DNA of 64,000 nucleotides, from NCBI GenBank assembly GCA_038318385.1, contig JBBQCD010000001.1, forward strand, positions 1 through 64,000. Direction: 5' to 3'. The notes below the pieces were generated by a model, which searched no databases, was not told the origin of the DNA, and worked only from the letters and a program-made list of their open reading frames with translations. Both the position numbers and the translations under genes were made by a program. The DNA comes from Schlegelella_A sp038318385 (GTDB taxonomy: Bacteria; Pseudomonadota; Gammaproteobacteria; Burkholderiales; Burkholderiaceae_C). This document shows positions 1 through 8,290 of this stretch, piece after piece (position 1 is the first letter of the stretch; each line of letters starts with the position of its first letter).

Positions 1-24
1 CTCTACCAACTGAGCTAAGAGCCC
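1..24 (-). tRNA. tRNA, 5' part only (cut by window edge)
   Basis: The minus strand starts GGGCTCTTAGCTCAGTTGG, which is the 5' acceptor strand and D-arm of a tRNA, ending inside the D-arm at the window edge. The anticodon lies outside, so the amino acid cannot be assigned. It follows tRNA-Lys by 30 bases in the same direction, so the two are probably one transcript. Confidence 0.8.
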
Positions 25-54
25 GAAACTTGTCTTGCGTTGCCGGTCGTTGGA

Positions 55-130
55 TGGTGGGTTGTGCGGGGCTCGAACCCACGACCTACGGATTAAAAGT
101 CCGCTGCTCTACCAACTGAGCTAACAACCC
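55..130 (-). tRNA. tRNA-Lys (anticodon UUU)
   Basis: A complete 76-base cloverleaf with encoded CCA can be folded by hand. The acceptor stem is GGGTTGT/ACAACCC, the D-arm carries AGTTGGTAGA, the anticodon loop is CTTTTAA (UUU), and the T-arm contains TTCGAGC. It ends 13 bases from the stop of tcdA, whose product modifies ANN-reading tRNAs such as this one. Confidence 0.97.
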
Positions 131-143
131 GGCAAGCCCACAA

Positions 144-941
144 TTATATCTGCCCGGAATTGTCTGCCCTGCCCTGCGCAGCCAGCAGCGATTCTAGCGC
201 GGCGCCGGCCGCGACCATGCCGAAGGTCGCGGTGACCGCGACGCTGGAGCCGTAGCCGCTGCAGTTGAGGCTGCCGTCGCTGTCGACGGGGGCGCCGGCG
301 TCCTGCAGCGGACCGCGGACGGGCTCGCGCGAGTACACGCAGGTCAGGCCGATCCGTCCCGTGCGTGCGGCACCGTGGTGCTTGCGCAGACGCTGACGCA
401 GCGCGGCGAGCATCGGGTCGTGGGTCAGCAGGCCCAGATCCTCGACGGCGACGGCCTGCGCCGCGCGCTTGCCGCCGGCGGCACCGACGATGACGAGCGG
501 AGGCGCGCCGGGAGCCAGCGCCCACGCCGCCAGGACGGCCTTGGCGCGACCCTGGTCGCAGGCGTCGACGACGGCGTCGACGGGGCGCTCGGGCAGCAGT
601 GCGGGCCAGTTGCCTTCCTCGACGAAGGCGTCGACGGCGGTGACTGCGCAGCCCGGGTGGATGTCGGCAATGCGCGCGCGCAGCGCCTCGACCTTCGCCT
701 GCCCGAGCGTGGCGCCGAGTGCCTGCACCTGGCGGTTGATGTTCGACTCGGAGACGTGGTCGAGGTCGACCAGCGTCAGCGCGCCGATGCCACTGCGCGC
801 CAGCGCCTCCGCCGTCCAGGAGCCGACGCCACCGACGCCGACGACGACCACGTGGGCCGCGCGGATGCGCGCATAGTCAGCATCACCGTAGAGACGGCGC
901 AGGCCGCCGAAGCGGCGTTCGAGATCGGTGTCGTCCGGCAT
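144..941 (-). CDS. tcdA: tRNA threonylcarbamoyladenosine dehydratase TcdA (ThiF/E1-like)
   Basis: TcdA uses ATP to cyclise t6A37 to ct6A in ANN-reading tRNAs (established for the family). The product begins ERRFGGLRRLYGDADYARI, has the nucleotide loop VVGVGGVGSWTAEALAR near residue 35, then DLDHVSESNINRQ and the late signature VTATFGMVAAGAALE. From this ATG it is 265 residues, against about 268 for E. coli TcdA. An in-frame ATG at 1052 would add 37 Ala/Pro-rich residues with no family counterpart, so the shorter start is preferred. It lies just below the yeeE-like gene on the same strand and just above tRNA-Lys. Confidence 0.93.
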   Translation of the reverse strand: MPDDTDLERRFGGLRRLYGDADYARIRAAHVVVVGVGGVGSWTAEALARSGIGALTLVDLDHVSESNINRQVQALGATLGQAKVEALRARIADIHPGCAVTAVDAFVEEGNWPALLPERPVDAVVDACDQGRAKAVLAAWALAPGAPPLVIVGAAGGKRAAQAVAVEDLGLLTHDPMLAALRQRLRKHHGAARTGRIGLTCVYSREPVRGPLQDAGAPVDSDGSLNCSGYGSSVAVTATFGMVAAGAALESLLAAQGRADNSGQI

Positions 942-1060
942 CGGTGCCGCGGACGGCGCAGACGGCGCAGACGGCGCCGGCGGCGCAGGCGGCGCGGCCG
1001 CCACCGCTGTCGACGGGGCGGACGAACCCGGCGACGCTGCGACCGTCCGCATCTCGCCGC

Positions 1061-2176
1061 TCACGCGGCGCGCTCGACGCGCCAGATCTGGAATCGCAAT
1101 GCCGCCACCGCGCCGGCCAGGATCGCCGCGATCGCGACGAAGCTCGTGAGGCTCAGGGTCGACAAGCCGGAGAGGCCCTGGCCGACCGTGCAACCCAACG
1201 CGGTGACGCCGCCGATGCCCATCAGCGCGCCGCCGACCAGGTGGTTGCCGGTGTCGCCGGCATTGCGGAACCCCTCCCAACGGAAGCTTTTTGTCGCGAT
1301 GGCGTAGATCGAAGCCCCTGCGACCACGCCGAACACCGAGACGATGCCGATCGTCAGCAGCTTGGACTTGTCGCTGAAGTACAGGAACCAGTCGAGCGTG
1401 TAGGCGAACGGGGCCACGAAGCTCAGCGACTCCATGCGCTGCGAGTTGGTCGCCAGGAATGCTTCCTGCAGCGTGTTCGGATCTTCGGCCACGTGGCCGA
1501 GACGGCCCGAGACCCACCACGTGGCGGCGATCACGGCACCGACGCCGAGGCCGCCGAGGATGTTGTCGGCCGAGCGCCCTTCCGGCCGCGCCAACGCCCA
1601 GGCGACGAGCGCGCCACCGAGCACGAAGCCGATCAGCGCGGCCAACACGCCCTTGGACATGCCCGTCGCTGCCGCGGCGAGGGTCGGCAGGTCGGTGGCG
1701 GTGGCGAACGTCGTCGCGATGCGGTCGACCGTCTCGACGCGCGCGACCGCGGTGATGCCCTTCAAGGTGGCGAACGCCGCCAGACCGAGGACCATGAAGA
1801 CGACGGCGGACTTGAGATTGCCGCTGCCGATGCGCACCAGCGTCTTGCTGCCGCAACCCGATGCGAGGACCATGCCGAAACCGAACATCGCGCCGCCGAC
1901 GAGTGCCGACAGCCAGATGAATCGAGGCCCCGCGTAGATGGAATTCGACGCGTCCAGCCAGCCGAGCGCGACCATCGCATTGAAGCCGATCATGGCGACG
2001 CCGATCGCCAGGACCCACATTCGCATGCGCGCCCAATCGCCCATGTTGACGATGTCGGAGACCGCGCCCATCGTGCAGAAGTGGGTCCGCTGCATGATCG
2101 CGCCCAGCACCACGGAAAGGCCGAACGCGGCCCAGAGCACCTGGGTCGCCAGGCTGCTCATGTCGACTTCCTGCAT
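1061..2176 (-). CDS. YeeE/YedE-family sulfur transporter
   Basis: A polytopic inner-membrane protein of 371 residues. It shows the duplicated family pattern with conserved cysteines: HFCTMGAVSDIVNMGD near residue 33, LASGCGSKTLVRIGSGNLKS near residue 103, and later GVTALGCTVGQGLSGLSTLS. The family includes TsuA-type thiosulfate importers, so the substrate is probably thiosulfate or another small sulfur compound (inference). A second ATG at 2161 is also possible. tcdA follows in the same direction, so they may be co-transcribed, though no functional link is obvious. Confidence 0.88.
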   Translation of the reverse strand: MQEVDMSSLATQVLWAAFGLSVVLGAIMQRTHFCTMGAVSDIVNMGDWARMRMWVLAIGVAMIGFNAMVALGWLDASNSIYAGPRFIWLSALVGGAMFGFGMVLASGCGSKTLVRIGSGNLKSAVVFMVLGLAAFATLKGITAVARVETVDRIATTFATATDLPTLAAAATGMSKGVLAALIGFVLGGALVAWALARPEGRSADNILGGLGVGAVIAATWWVSGRLGHVAEDPNTLQEAFLATNSQRMESLSFVAPFAYTLDWFLYFSDKSKLLTIGIVSVFGVVAGASIYAIATKSFRWEGFRNAGDTGNHLVGGALMGIGGVTALGCTVGQGLSGLSTLSLTSFVAIAAILAGAVAALRFQIWRVERAA

Positions 2177-2204
2177 CCGCGCATTTTAGCGGCGCGGGTG
2201 GCTC

Positions 2205-3002
2205 CTATTTCATCGACACCAGCCGTTCGCGGCCCGCCTGCGCCGCCTCGGTCTTCGGATAGGCCTTCACCAGTTCCTCGATCGTGCGCTTGGCGGCCTT
2301 CGGGTCCTTCAACTCGGCCTGACAGTTGGCGATCGCCAGCAGTGCCTCGGGCGCCTTCGGATTGTCCGGCGCGGTGTTGACGAGGGTCCGGAACGAGCTG
2401 ATCGCTTCCTTGTAGTCGCGCTTGCCGTACTGCGCGTTGCCGAGCCAGAACAGCGCCGATTCGCGGTAGCCGCTGGCCGGCCAGCGCCTCAGCAGCAGGC
2501 CGAGCGAGGTGGCCGCGCGCTCGAACTCGCCGCGCCGCACCGCCGCGATGCCTTCGTCGTACTGGCGCTTCTCGTCCGGATCGGCGAGGAACTCCTTGTC
2601 GTCGAGCGTGACCTTCTGCGGCTCGATCTTGCGGATCCGGTCTTCCACACCCTGCTGGATGTCGGCCTGCTTGCGCTGCACCTCGGCGATGTCGCGGGAG
2701 AGCTGTTCGTTCTGGCCCCGCAGCTTGGCCATGTCGCCGCGCTGCAGCTCGATCTGGTTATTCAGCTCGAGCAGACTGCGCTTGAGCTGGTTGAGCTGCT
2801 CGCCGAACTGGGCGATCTGCTCGGCCTGGCGGGCACGCTGCTGCTCGTTGCTCTGCTCGAGCTTCTGGCGCAGGTCGAGGATCGCGCGGCGCGCCTCGTC
2901 GTCATCGAAGATTCCGGCGTGCGCCGCCGGCGCAGCGAAGGCCGCCACCAGCAGCGCCCGCACCGCCGGCCGCCGCAGCCCGTGAAGTGCGGCGCGCATC
3001 AT
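2205..3002 (-). CDS. cpoB: Tol-Pal system protein CpoB (YbgF)
   Basis: CpoB is a periplasmic protein that coordinates peptidoglycan synthesis with outer-membrane constriction through Tol-Pal. The 265-residue product has a signal peptide ending near AAPAAHA, a Gln/Glu-rich coiled coil at about residues 30-110 (EQSNEQQRARQAEQIAQFGE), and C-terminal TPRs including YKEAISSFRTLVNTAPDNPK. The ATG overlaps the pal stop as TGATG, which fixes translational coupling. A second ATG follows immediately. Confidence 0.93.
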   Translation of the reverse strand: MMRAALHGLRRPAVRALLVAAFAAPAAHAGIFDDDEARRAILDLRQKLEQSNEQQRARQAEQIAQFGEQLNQLKRSLLELNNQIELQRGDMAKLRGQNEQLSRDIAEVQRKQADIQQGVEDRIRKIEPQKVTLDDKEFLADPDEKRQYDEGIAAVRRGEFERAATSLGLLLRRWPASGYRESALFWLGNAQYGKRDYKEAISSFRTLVNTAPDNPKAPEALLAIANCQAELKDPKAAKRTIEELVKAYPKTEAAQAGRERLVSMK

Positions 3003-3562
3003 CAACGCGGCACGAGTTCGGCGCGGCGATTCTTGGCCCACGCCGACTCGTCGCTGCCCTGCACCGCCGGACGCTCCTTGCCGAAGCTCACCGCCTCGAG
3101 CTGGCTGTCGTTGGCGCCCAGCAGTTCGAGCGACTTCACCACCGCTTCGGCACGCTTCTGGCCGAGGGCGAGGTTGTATTCATGGCCTCCGCGCTCGTCG
3201 GTGTGGCCCTCGACAGTGAGGTGACGCTTGCGGTCACTGGAAAGGGCCTTGGCGTTGGCGTCGACGACCGGGCGGTAATCGTCCTTGACGACGTAGCTGT
3301 CGAAGTCGAAATAAACGACCTTCGGCAGGTTCGACATCATCGCGCTGCTGCCGCTGCGGGTCAGGTCCACGGACGCGACCTGGCTCTGCGCGGTGCCGCC
3401 GGCATTCGCGCCGGCGCCACTGCCGGCGCCCGCACCGGTGTTCGCGCCCGTGGTCGCACGGCTTTCGACCGGCGCGTCGCCGTCGAGCTTGGTGCTCGAG
3501 CAACCGGCCAGGGCCAGCGCGGCGGCGATCGTGGCGAGTTTGAGGGAATTGGAAATGTTCAT
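3002..3562 (-). CDS. pal: Peptidoglycan-associated lipoprotein Pal
   Basis: Pal anchors the outer membrane to peptidoglycan and is the partner of TolB. The N-terminal signal ends in lipobox LALAGC (Cys21). A Gly/Ala linker follows, then the OmpA-C domain with VYFDFDSYVVKDDYRPVV, VEGHTDERGGHEYNLALG and QKRAEAVVKSL. The 186-residue length is close to the family norm. AAGGAG sits seven bases before the ATG. It lies 78 bases below tolB and overlaps cpoB. Confidence 0.97.
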   Translation of the reverse strand: MNISNSLKLATIAAALALAGCSSTKLDGDAPVESRATTGANTGAGAGSGAGANAGGTAQSQVASVDLTRSGSSAMMSNLPKVVYFDFDSYVVKDDYRPVVDANAKALSSDRKRHLTVEGHTDERGGHEYNLALGQKRAEAVVKSLELLGANDSQLEAVSFGKERPAVQGSDESAWAKNRRAELVPR

Positions 3563-3640
3563 GCTGTTACTCCTTCGGTGAAATGTTGCGCGGTCGAGGG
3601 ATGGCGCGCTCGTCCGCTGAGCGGCGAAGCGGCGGCCTGG

Positions 3641-4909
3641 CTACCGACCATAAGGCCCCCACGCCGGCTCGCGGACTTCGCTGGCCGCTGACGCGAGACG
3701 AGCCTTGATCTTGCCATCGAGGGTGGTGGTCATCAACACCTCGCGACCCTGCGCGCGGGTCGCGTACATGACGAGGCGGCCGTTCGGTGCGAAGCTCGGG
3801 CTCTCGTCGTCGCTGGTGTCGGTGATCGCGACCGCAGCCGCGCCGGCAGTCAGCTCCTGCGTGTGCAGGCGAAAGGCATTGCCGGAACGCGAGATGAAGG
3901 CGAGCGTGCGACCGTCGGGGCTGATCGCCGGGCTGATGTTGTAGCTGCCGCCGAAGGTGACGCGCTCGACCGCGCCGCCGCCGCTGGCGATGCGGTAGAT
4001 CTGCGGACTGCCACCGCGGTCGGAGACGAAATAGATCGTGCGTCCGTCCGGTGCGAACACCGGTTCGGTGTCGATGGCCTGACTGGTCGTCAGGCGTCGT
4101 GGGGTCTCGCCGTTGCGGCCGATCAGGAAGAGCTGCGAACCAGAATCGCGAGAGAGCGTCACCGCCAGCGACTGTCCGTCCGGGGACCACGCCGGCGCGC
4201 TGTTCGAACCGCGGAAGTTGGCGACGGCGCGGCGGCTGCCGGAGGCGACGTCCTGGGTGTAGACGACCGCCTTCTGGCTTTCGAAGGAGACGTAGGCGAG
4301 TTCGCGACCGTTCGGCGACCACGCCGGCGAGATGATCGGCTCGGCACTGTTCAGCGCCACCTGGCCGCCTTCGCCGTCGGCATCGGCCACGCGCAGGGTG
4401 AAGCGGCCGCCGCCCTTGGTCACGTAGGCGATGCGGGTCGAGAAGACGCCCTTGTCGCCGGTCAGCTTCTCGTAGATGTAGTCGGCGATGCGGTGTGCCG
4501 CCAGGCGCAGGTCGGCCGCCGGCACGGCACTGCTCTGGCCGCCGAGCTCGCCGCCCTTGACCACGTCCCACAGCTTGAAGCGCAGGTCGAAGCGGCCATC
4601 GGCGAGGCGCGTGACGGAGCCGGCGACGAGTGCGTCAGCGGCGCGGCCACGCCAGTCGGACATCGCCGGCTGCGAGGTCTCGTCGAGCGCGCCACCGGCT
4701 TCCACGAGGCGGAAAACCCCGCTGCGCTCTAGGTCGGCCCGAACGATGGCGGACACCGGCTGCGGAGCCCGGTCCTCGTCGCGGAACTTGACGACCGCGA
4801 TCGGCAGCTGGGTCGCCCCGACCCCTGAGATCTCGACCCGGAACTGAGCCCAGGCGGGCACGGCGAAGGCTCCGGCGGCAGCGGCCAGGACGGTTCTTCT
4901 TTGCAACAT
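3641..4909 (-). CDS. tolB: Tol-Pal system beta-propeller protein TolB
   Basis: Periplasmic TolB links TolA to Pal. The product has a signal peptide (MLQRRTVLAAAAGAFAVPAW), an N-terminal domain, then repeated WD-like blades such as AWSPNGRELAYVSFES, PVFAPDGRTIYFVSDR and AISPDGRTLAFISRSGNAF. From this ATG it is 422 residues, against 430 in E. coli; longer in-frame extensions would put sequence ahead of the signal peptide. Pal and CpoB follow, but tolQRA do not precede it. The next upstream gene is a glycosyltransferase. Confidence 0.96.
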   Translation of the reverse strand: MLQRRTVLAAAAGAFAVPAWAQFRVEISGVGATQLPIAVVKFRDEDRAPQPVSAIVRADLERSGVFRLVEAGGALDETSQPAMSDWRGRAADALVAGSVTRLADGRFDLRFKLWDVVKGGELGGQSSAVPAADLRLAAHRIADYIYEKLTGDKGVFSTRIAYVTKGGGRFTLRVADADGEGGQVALNSAEPIISPAWSPNGRELAYVSFESQKAVVYTQDVASGSRRAVANFRGSNSAPAWSPDGQSLAVTLSRDSGSQLFLIGRNGETPRRLTTSQAIDTEPVFAPDGRTIYFVSDRGGSPQIYRIASGGGAVERVTFGGSYNISPAISPDGRTLAFISRSGNAFRLHTQELTAGAAAVAITDTSDDESPSFAPNGRLVMYATRAQGREVLMTTTLDGKIKARLASAASEVREPAWGPYGR

Positions 4910-4941
4910 GTGAATGGCTGATCCTTTTCCGCGACGTGGGT

Positions 4942-5775
4942 TCAATCTGATTGGCCGGCACGGCGGACTGGAGCCTGTGCAGGCAAGCGCCATGCCGAGT
5001 CCTGCTCGTGGCGCTTGGCATAGCGGTAGAAGGTCTGCTCGAAGTAGGCCAGGGCGATGACGAAGCCGGCCCAGCCGTCCAGCAGGCCGCGCTTGAAGAC
5101 GAGGTGCTTGACGAAGGCCCAGCTGGCGCTGGCCAGTGCCCGCCCCATCGAAGCCCGCCCCGGGGCCACCTTGGCCGCCCCCAGGGTCGAGTAGCGATTG
5201 AGCTTGGCCACGACTTCGCCGAGATCGGCGAACGGGAACTGCCAGATCGCATGACGCAACTCGCCGAGCGGCTTGGCGGTGAGGAGCCGGTAGCCCTCGT
5301 GGACCGGCTCCAGGGTGTAGGCCATCGTGCCGCGCCGAAAGAGCTGAGGCTGGCGGAAGTTCGGGTACCAGCCCGAATGCCGAATCCAGCGTCCCATGAA
5401 CCAGTTGCGCCGCGGCACGCGATAGACATCCACGGCGTCGGCGGCGTCGATGACGGCCAGGATCTCATCGCGCACCTCCGGCGTGCAGCGCTCGTCGGAG
5501 TCCAGGCTGAAGATCCAGTCGCCGCGGCAGGCCTCGATGGCCTGGTTGCGCAGGTCGCCGAACCCCTTGAAGTCGACCTGCACGACGCGTGCGCCGAGGG
5601 ACTCGGCGATCTGCACCGTGCCGTCGGTGCTGTTCGAATCGGCGACGACGATCTCGTCGGCCCAGAGCACGCTGGAGATCGCCTCACGGATCTTCTGCGC
5701 CTCGTTGAACGCGATGATGTAGACGGAAACGCGCGGCGGGCGGTTCGGCTCGGAAGTCTGGGGGGGTTCGATCAT
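4942..5775 (-). CDS. Family-2 glycosyltransferase (WaaE/KdtX-like LPS core type)
   Basis: A cytoplasmic or membrane-associated GT-A enzyme of about 277 residues. It contains VSVYIIAFNEAQKIREAISS, the nucleotide-sugar block VVADSNSTDGT, and WIFSLDSDERCTPEV carrying the DSD metal motif, followed by YRVPRRNWFMGRWIRHSGW. This combination resembles LPS inner-core enzymes of the WaaE/KdtX group. It is divergent from msbA, which supports a role in lipid A-core assembly. An ATG at 5811 is an alternative start, leaving a short shared promoter region. Confidence 0.85.
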   Translation of the reverse strand: MIEPPQTSEPNRPPRVSVYIIAFNEAQKIREAISSVLWADEIVVADSNSTDGTVQIAESLGARVVQVDFKGFGDLRNQAIEACRGDWIFSLDSDERCTPEVRDEILAVIDAADAVDVYRVPRRNWFMGRWIRHSGWYPNFRQPQLFRRGTMAYTLEPVHEGYRLLTAKPLGELRHAIWQFPFADLGEVVAKLNRYSTLGAAKVAPGRASMGRALASASWAFVKHLVFKRGLLDGWAGFVIALAYFEQTFYRYAKRHEQDSAWRLPAQAPVRRAGQSD

Positions 5776-5847
5776 CGGCCGGTGGCTTGCGCTGGGAAGC
5801 GCCGCTCGCATTGTAGGCAGGGTGCGCAGCGGATAATCGGGCCAGCC

Positions 5848-7593
5848 ATGACCGGACCGAGCCCGACGTTCAAGCAACGCCTCCGCCGCCTCGCGCCGTA
5901 CTTTGCCGGCACGCGCCGCGGTTTCGTGCTGGTCGTCGTCGGCGCCGCGGTTGCGGCGGCGACGGAGCCGATGATCCCCGCCCTGCTCAAGCCGCTGCTC
6001 GACAGCGGCTTCAAGGCCGGAACCCTCAACCTGTGGCTGGTGCCGCTCGCGGTGATCGGACTCTTCGTCGTTCGCGGCTTGGCCGGCTTCGTCGCCCAGT
6101 ACGGCCTCACCTGGTCGGCGAACCGGGCGATCCTGCAGATGCGCTCGACGATGTTCGAGCGCCTGATGACCGCCGAACCGGCGCTGTTCTCCCGCAACAC
6201 CGCGTCGAGCCTGACCAACACCCTCAGCTACGAGGTCCAGAACGGCGCGGTCACGCTGGTCGGCTCGCTGCTGACGCTGGTGAAGGACTCGATGGCGCTG
6301 GTGGCCCTGCTGGTCTACCTGCTGTTTCTCAACTGGCAGCTGACGATCTTCGTGGCGGTGCTGTTCCCGGCCGTCGCCATCGTCATGCGCACACTGAGTC
6401 GTCGCCTGCACCGGCTGTCGCTGCAAAGCCAGAAGGCGATCGACGAGCTCGCCTACGTAGTCGAGGAAAACGTCCTGGCCTGGCGCATGGTGCGGCTGCA
6501 CGGCGCGGCGAGTTCGCAGGCCGAGCGCTTCCGGAAGCTGAGCGAATCGCTCCGCCGCCTGGCCATCAAGGGCGTCGTCGCCAGCGCGGCGATGACGCCG
6601 ATCACCCAGGTGCTGGCGGCCTGCGCGTTTTCCGCTGTGCTGGTGGCGGCGCTCTGGCAGAGCAGCGCGCAGGGTGGATCGGTGGGCGGATTCGCCGCGT
6701 TCGTGACGGCCATGCTGATGCTGATCGCGCCGATCAAGCACCTGTCCGAGGTGGCAGGGCCGATCACGCGCGGGCTCGTCGCCCTGGAGCGCGGCACCAA
6801 CCTGATCGAGGACACACCGGTCGAACGCGGCGGCAGCTTCGACGGCGGACGCGCCAAGGGCGCGCTCGAACTGCGCGGCGTCTCGATGCGCTACGCCGGC
6901 GACGGTGCCCCGGCACTCGACGACGTCTCGCTCGAGTTGAAGGTCGGAGAGGCGGTGGCGTTGGTCGGACCATCCGGCGCCGGCAAGTCGACGCTCGTCA
7001 ACCTGCTCCCGCGCTTCCTCGATCCGAGCGCCGGGCAGGTGCTCCTCGACGGCCGGCCACTGGCCGACTGGGACATCGACGCGCTGCGGCGCCAGTTCGC
7101 GCTCGTCAGCCAGGACGTGGTGCTGTTCAACGACAGCGTCGCTGCCAACGTGGCGCTCGGCGCCGTACCCGACCGGACGCGCGTCGAGGAGGCGCTGCGC
7201 GGCGCCAACCTGCTGGACTTCGTGCGCGGCCTGCCCCAGGGCATCGACTCGCCGATCGGCCACAACGGCAGCCAGATGTCGGGCGGCCAGCGTCAGCGCC
7301 TGGCCATCGCGCGGGCGATCTACAAGGACGCACCGATCCTGCTGCTCGACGAGGCGACCTCCGCGCTCGACTCCGAATCGGAACGCCTGGTGCAGCAGGC
7401 GCTGGTCGGCCTGATGCGCGGCCGCACCAGCATCGTCATCGCTCACCGCCTGTCGACGATCGAGCGCGCCGACCGCATCGTCGTCCTCGAGGCCGGCCGT
7501 GTCGTCCAGCAGGGATCGCATGCCGACCTGCTCGGCCGCGGCGGCCTCTATGCCAAACTGCATGCTCTGCAGTTCAGCGACATCGCCGCCTGA
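5848..7593 (+). CDS. msbA: Lipid A export ATP-binding/permease MsbA
   Basis: A half-transporter of 581 residues that flips lipid A-core across the inner membrane. The N-terminal half is a six-helix exporter domain (LKPLLDSGFKAGTLNLWLVP is typical of the MsbA subfamily). The ATPase domain has Walker A GPSGAGKST near residue 374, signature MSGGQRQR near 476, Walker B ILLLDEATS near 497 and H-loop IVIAHRLS near 529. Length equals the family norm. The divergent glycosyltransferase is probably an LPS-core enzyme. Confidence 0.95.
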   Translation: MTGPSPTFKQRLRRLAPYFAGTRRGFVLVVVGAAVAAATEPMIPALLKPLLDSGFKAGTLNLWLVPLAVIGLFVVRGLAGFVAQYGLTWSANRAILQMRSTMFERLMTAEPALFSRNTASSLTNTLSYEVQNGAVTLVGSLLTLVKDSMALVALLVYLLFLNWQLTIFVAVLFPAVAIVMRTLSRRLHRLSLQSQKAIDELAYVVEENVLAWRMVRLHGAASSQAERFRKLSESLRRLAIKGVVASAAMTPITQVLAACAFSAVLVAALWQSSAQGGSVGGFAAFVTAMLMLIAPIKHLSEVAGPITRGLVALERGTNLIEDTPVERGGSFDGGRAKGALELRGVSMRYAGDGAPALDDVSLELKVGEAVALVGPSGAGKSTLVNLLPRFLDPSAGQVLLDGRPLADWDIDALRRQFALVSQDVVLFNDSVAANVALGAVPDRTRVEEALRGANLLDFVRGLPQGIDSPIGHNGSQMSGGQRQRLAIARAIYKDAPILLLDEATSALDSESERLVQQALVGLMRGRTSIVIAHRLSTIERADRIVVLEAGRVVQQGSHADLLGRGGLYAKLHALQFSDIAA

Positions 7594-7686
7594 CCTCGGC
7601 ACGCCGGGCCGGCCGCCGCGCCGCCTGCATCGCAGGCCGTCGTTCGCTGTCCGAAAGCCGCTGCACCGCAACCCCGCGAGGTCATC

Positions 7687-8286
7687 ATGAGCCAGCCGAT
7701 CAGCCGCTACCCCGTCCCGCCGCTCGTCGACCTGCCGGAAGACCTGCGCCAGCGCATCGTCGAGGTGCAGGAGAAATCGGGCTTCGTGCCGAACGTGTTC
7801 CTGGCGTTCTCGCACCGCCCGGCCGAGTTCCGCGCCTTCTTCGCCTACCACGACGCGCTGATGCTGAAGGATTCAGGCCTCAGCAAGGCCGAGAAGGAGA
7901 TGATCGTCGTCGCCACCAGCGGCGCGAACAACTGCCTCTACTGCGTCGTCGCCCACGGCGCGATCCTGCGCATCTACGAGAAGAACCCGCTCGTCGCGGA
8001 CCAGGTGGCGGTGAATTACCGCAAGGCCGACATCGGCCCGCGGCAAAAGGCGATGCTCGACTTCGCCATGAAGGTCTGCCTCGATTCGGCCGCCATCGGC
8101 GATGCCGACTTCGCCGCCTTGCGCGAACACGGCTTCGACGACGAGGATGCCTGGGACATCGCCGCCATCACCGCGCTCTTCGGGCTTTCGAACCGGATGG
8201 CCAACGCCACCTCGATGCGGCCGAACGACGAGTTCTACCTGCTCGGCCGGCTGCCCCGGGCGGACAAGAAGGCCAAGGGCGCCTGA
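7687..8286 (+). CDS. Peroxidase-related protein, carboxymuconolactone decarboxylase/AhpD-like
   Basis: A 199-residue alpha-helical protein with the AhpD-like core: LMLKDSGLSKAEKEMIVVAT followed by NNCLYCVVAHG, where the CxxC and the His form the redox centre. The C-terminal YLLGRLPRADK fits the peroxidase-related enzyme subfamily. A thiol peroxidase role or partner function is inferred from the motif. It sits 93 bases after msbA and is followed four bases later by a glycosyltransferase. Confidence 0.85.
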   Translation: MSQPISRYPVPPLVDLPEDLRQRIVEVQEKSGFVPNVFLAFSHRPAEFRAFFAYHDALMLKDSGLSKAEKEMIVVATSGANNCLYCVVAHGAILRIYEKNPLVADQVAVNYRKADIGPRQKAMLDFAMKVCLDSAAIGDADFAALREHGFDDEDAWDIAAITALFGLSNRMANATSMRPNDEFYLLGRLPRADKKAKGA

Positions 8287-8290
8287 GGTC

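Noticed and set aside
942..1052. Repeated nine-base units as a possible repeat array
   Set aside because: They are simple Ala/Pro-coding low complexity in one frame; the units are not spaced like a CRISPR and have no unique spacers.
144..2036. A 630-codon minus-strand open frame running through tcdA and into the yeeE-like gene
   Set aside because: Its upstream half is out of frame with the clear membrane protein and is Arg/His-rich, the usual look of a shadow frame in high-G+C DNA. Only the tcdA part is kept.
7601..7686. Possible short gene between msbA and the AhpD-like gene
   Set aside because: No start with a ribosome site and no recognisable product; the stretch reads as an ordinary short leader.
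4942..7851. A 969-codon minus-strand open frame opposite msbA
   Set aside because: Only the last 277 codons form a recognisable glycosyltransferase; the rest is the antisense of msbA and has no domain sense.
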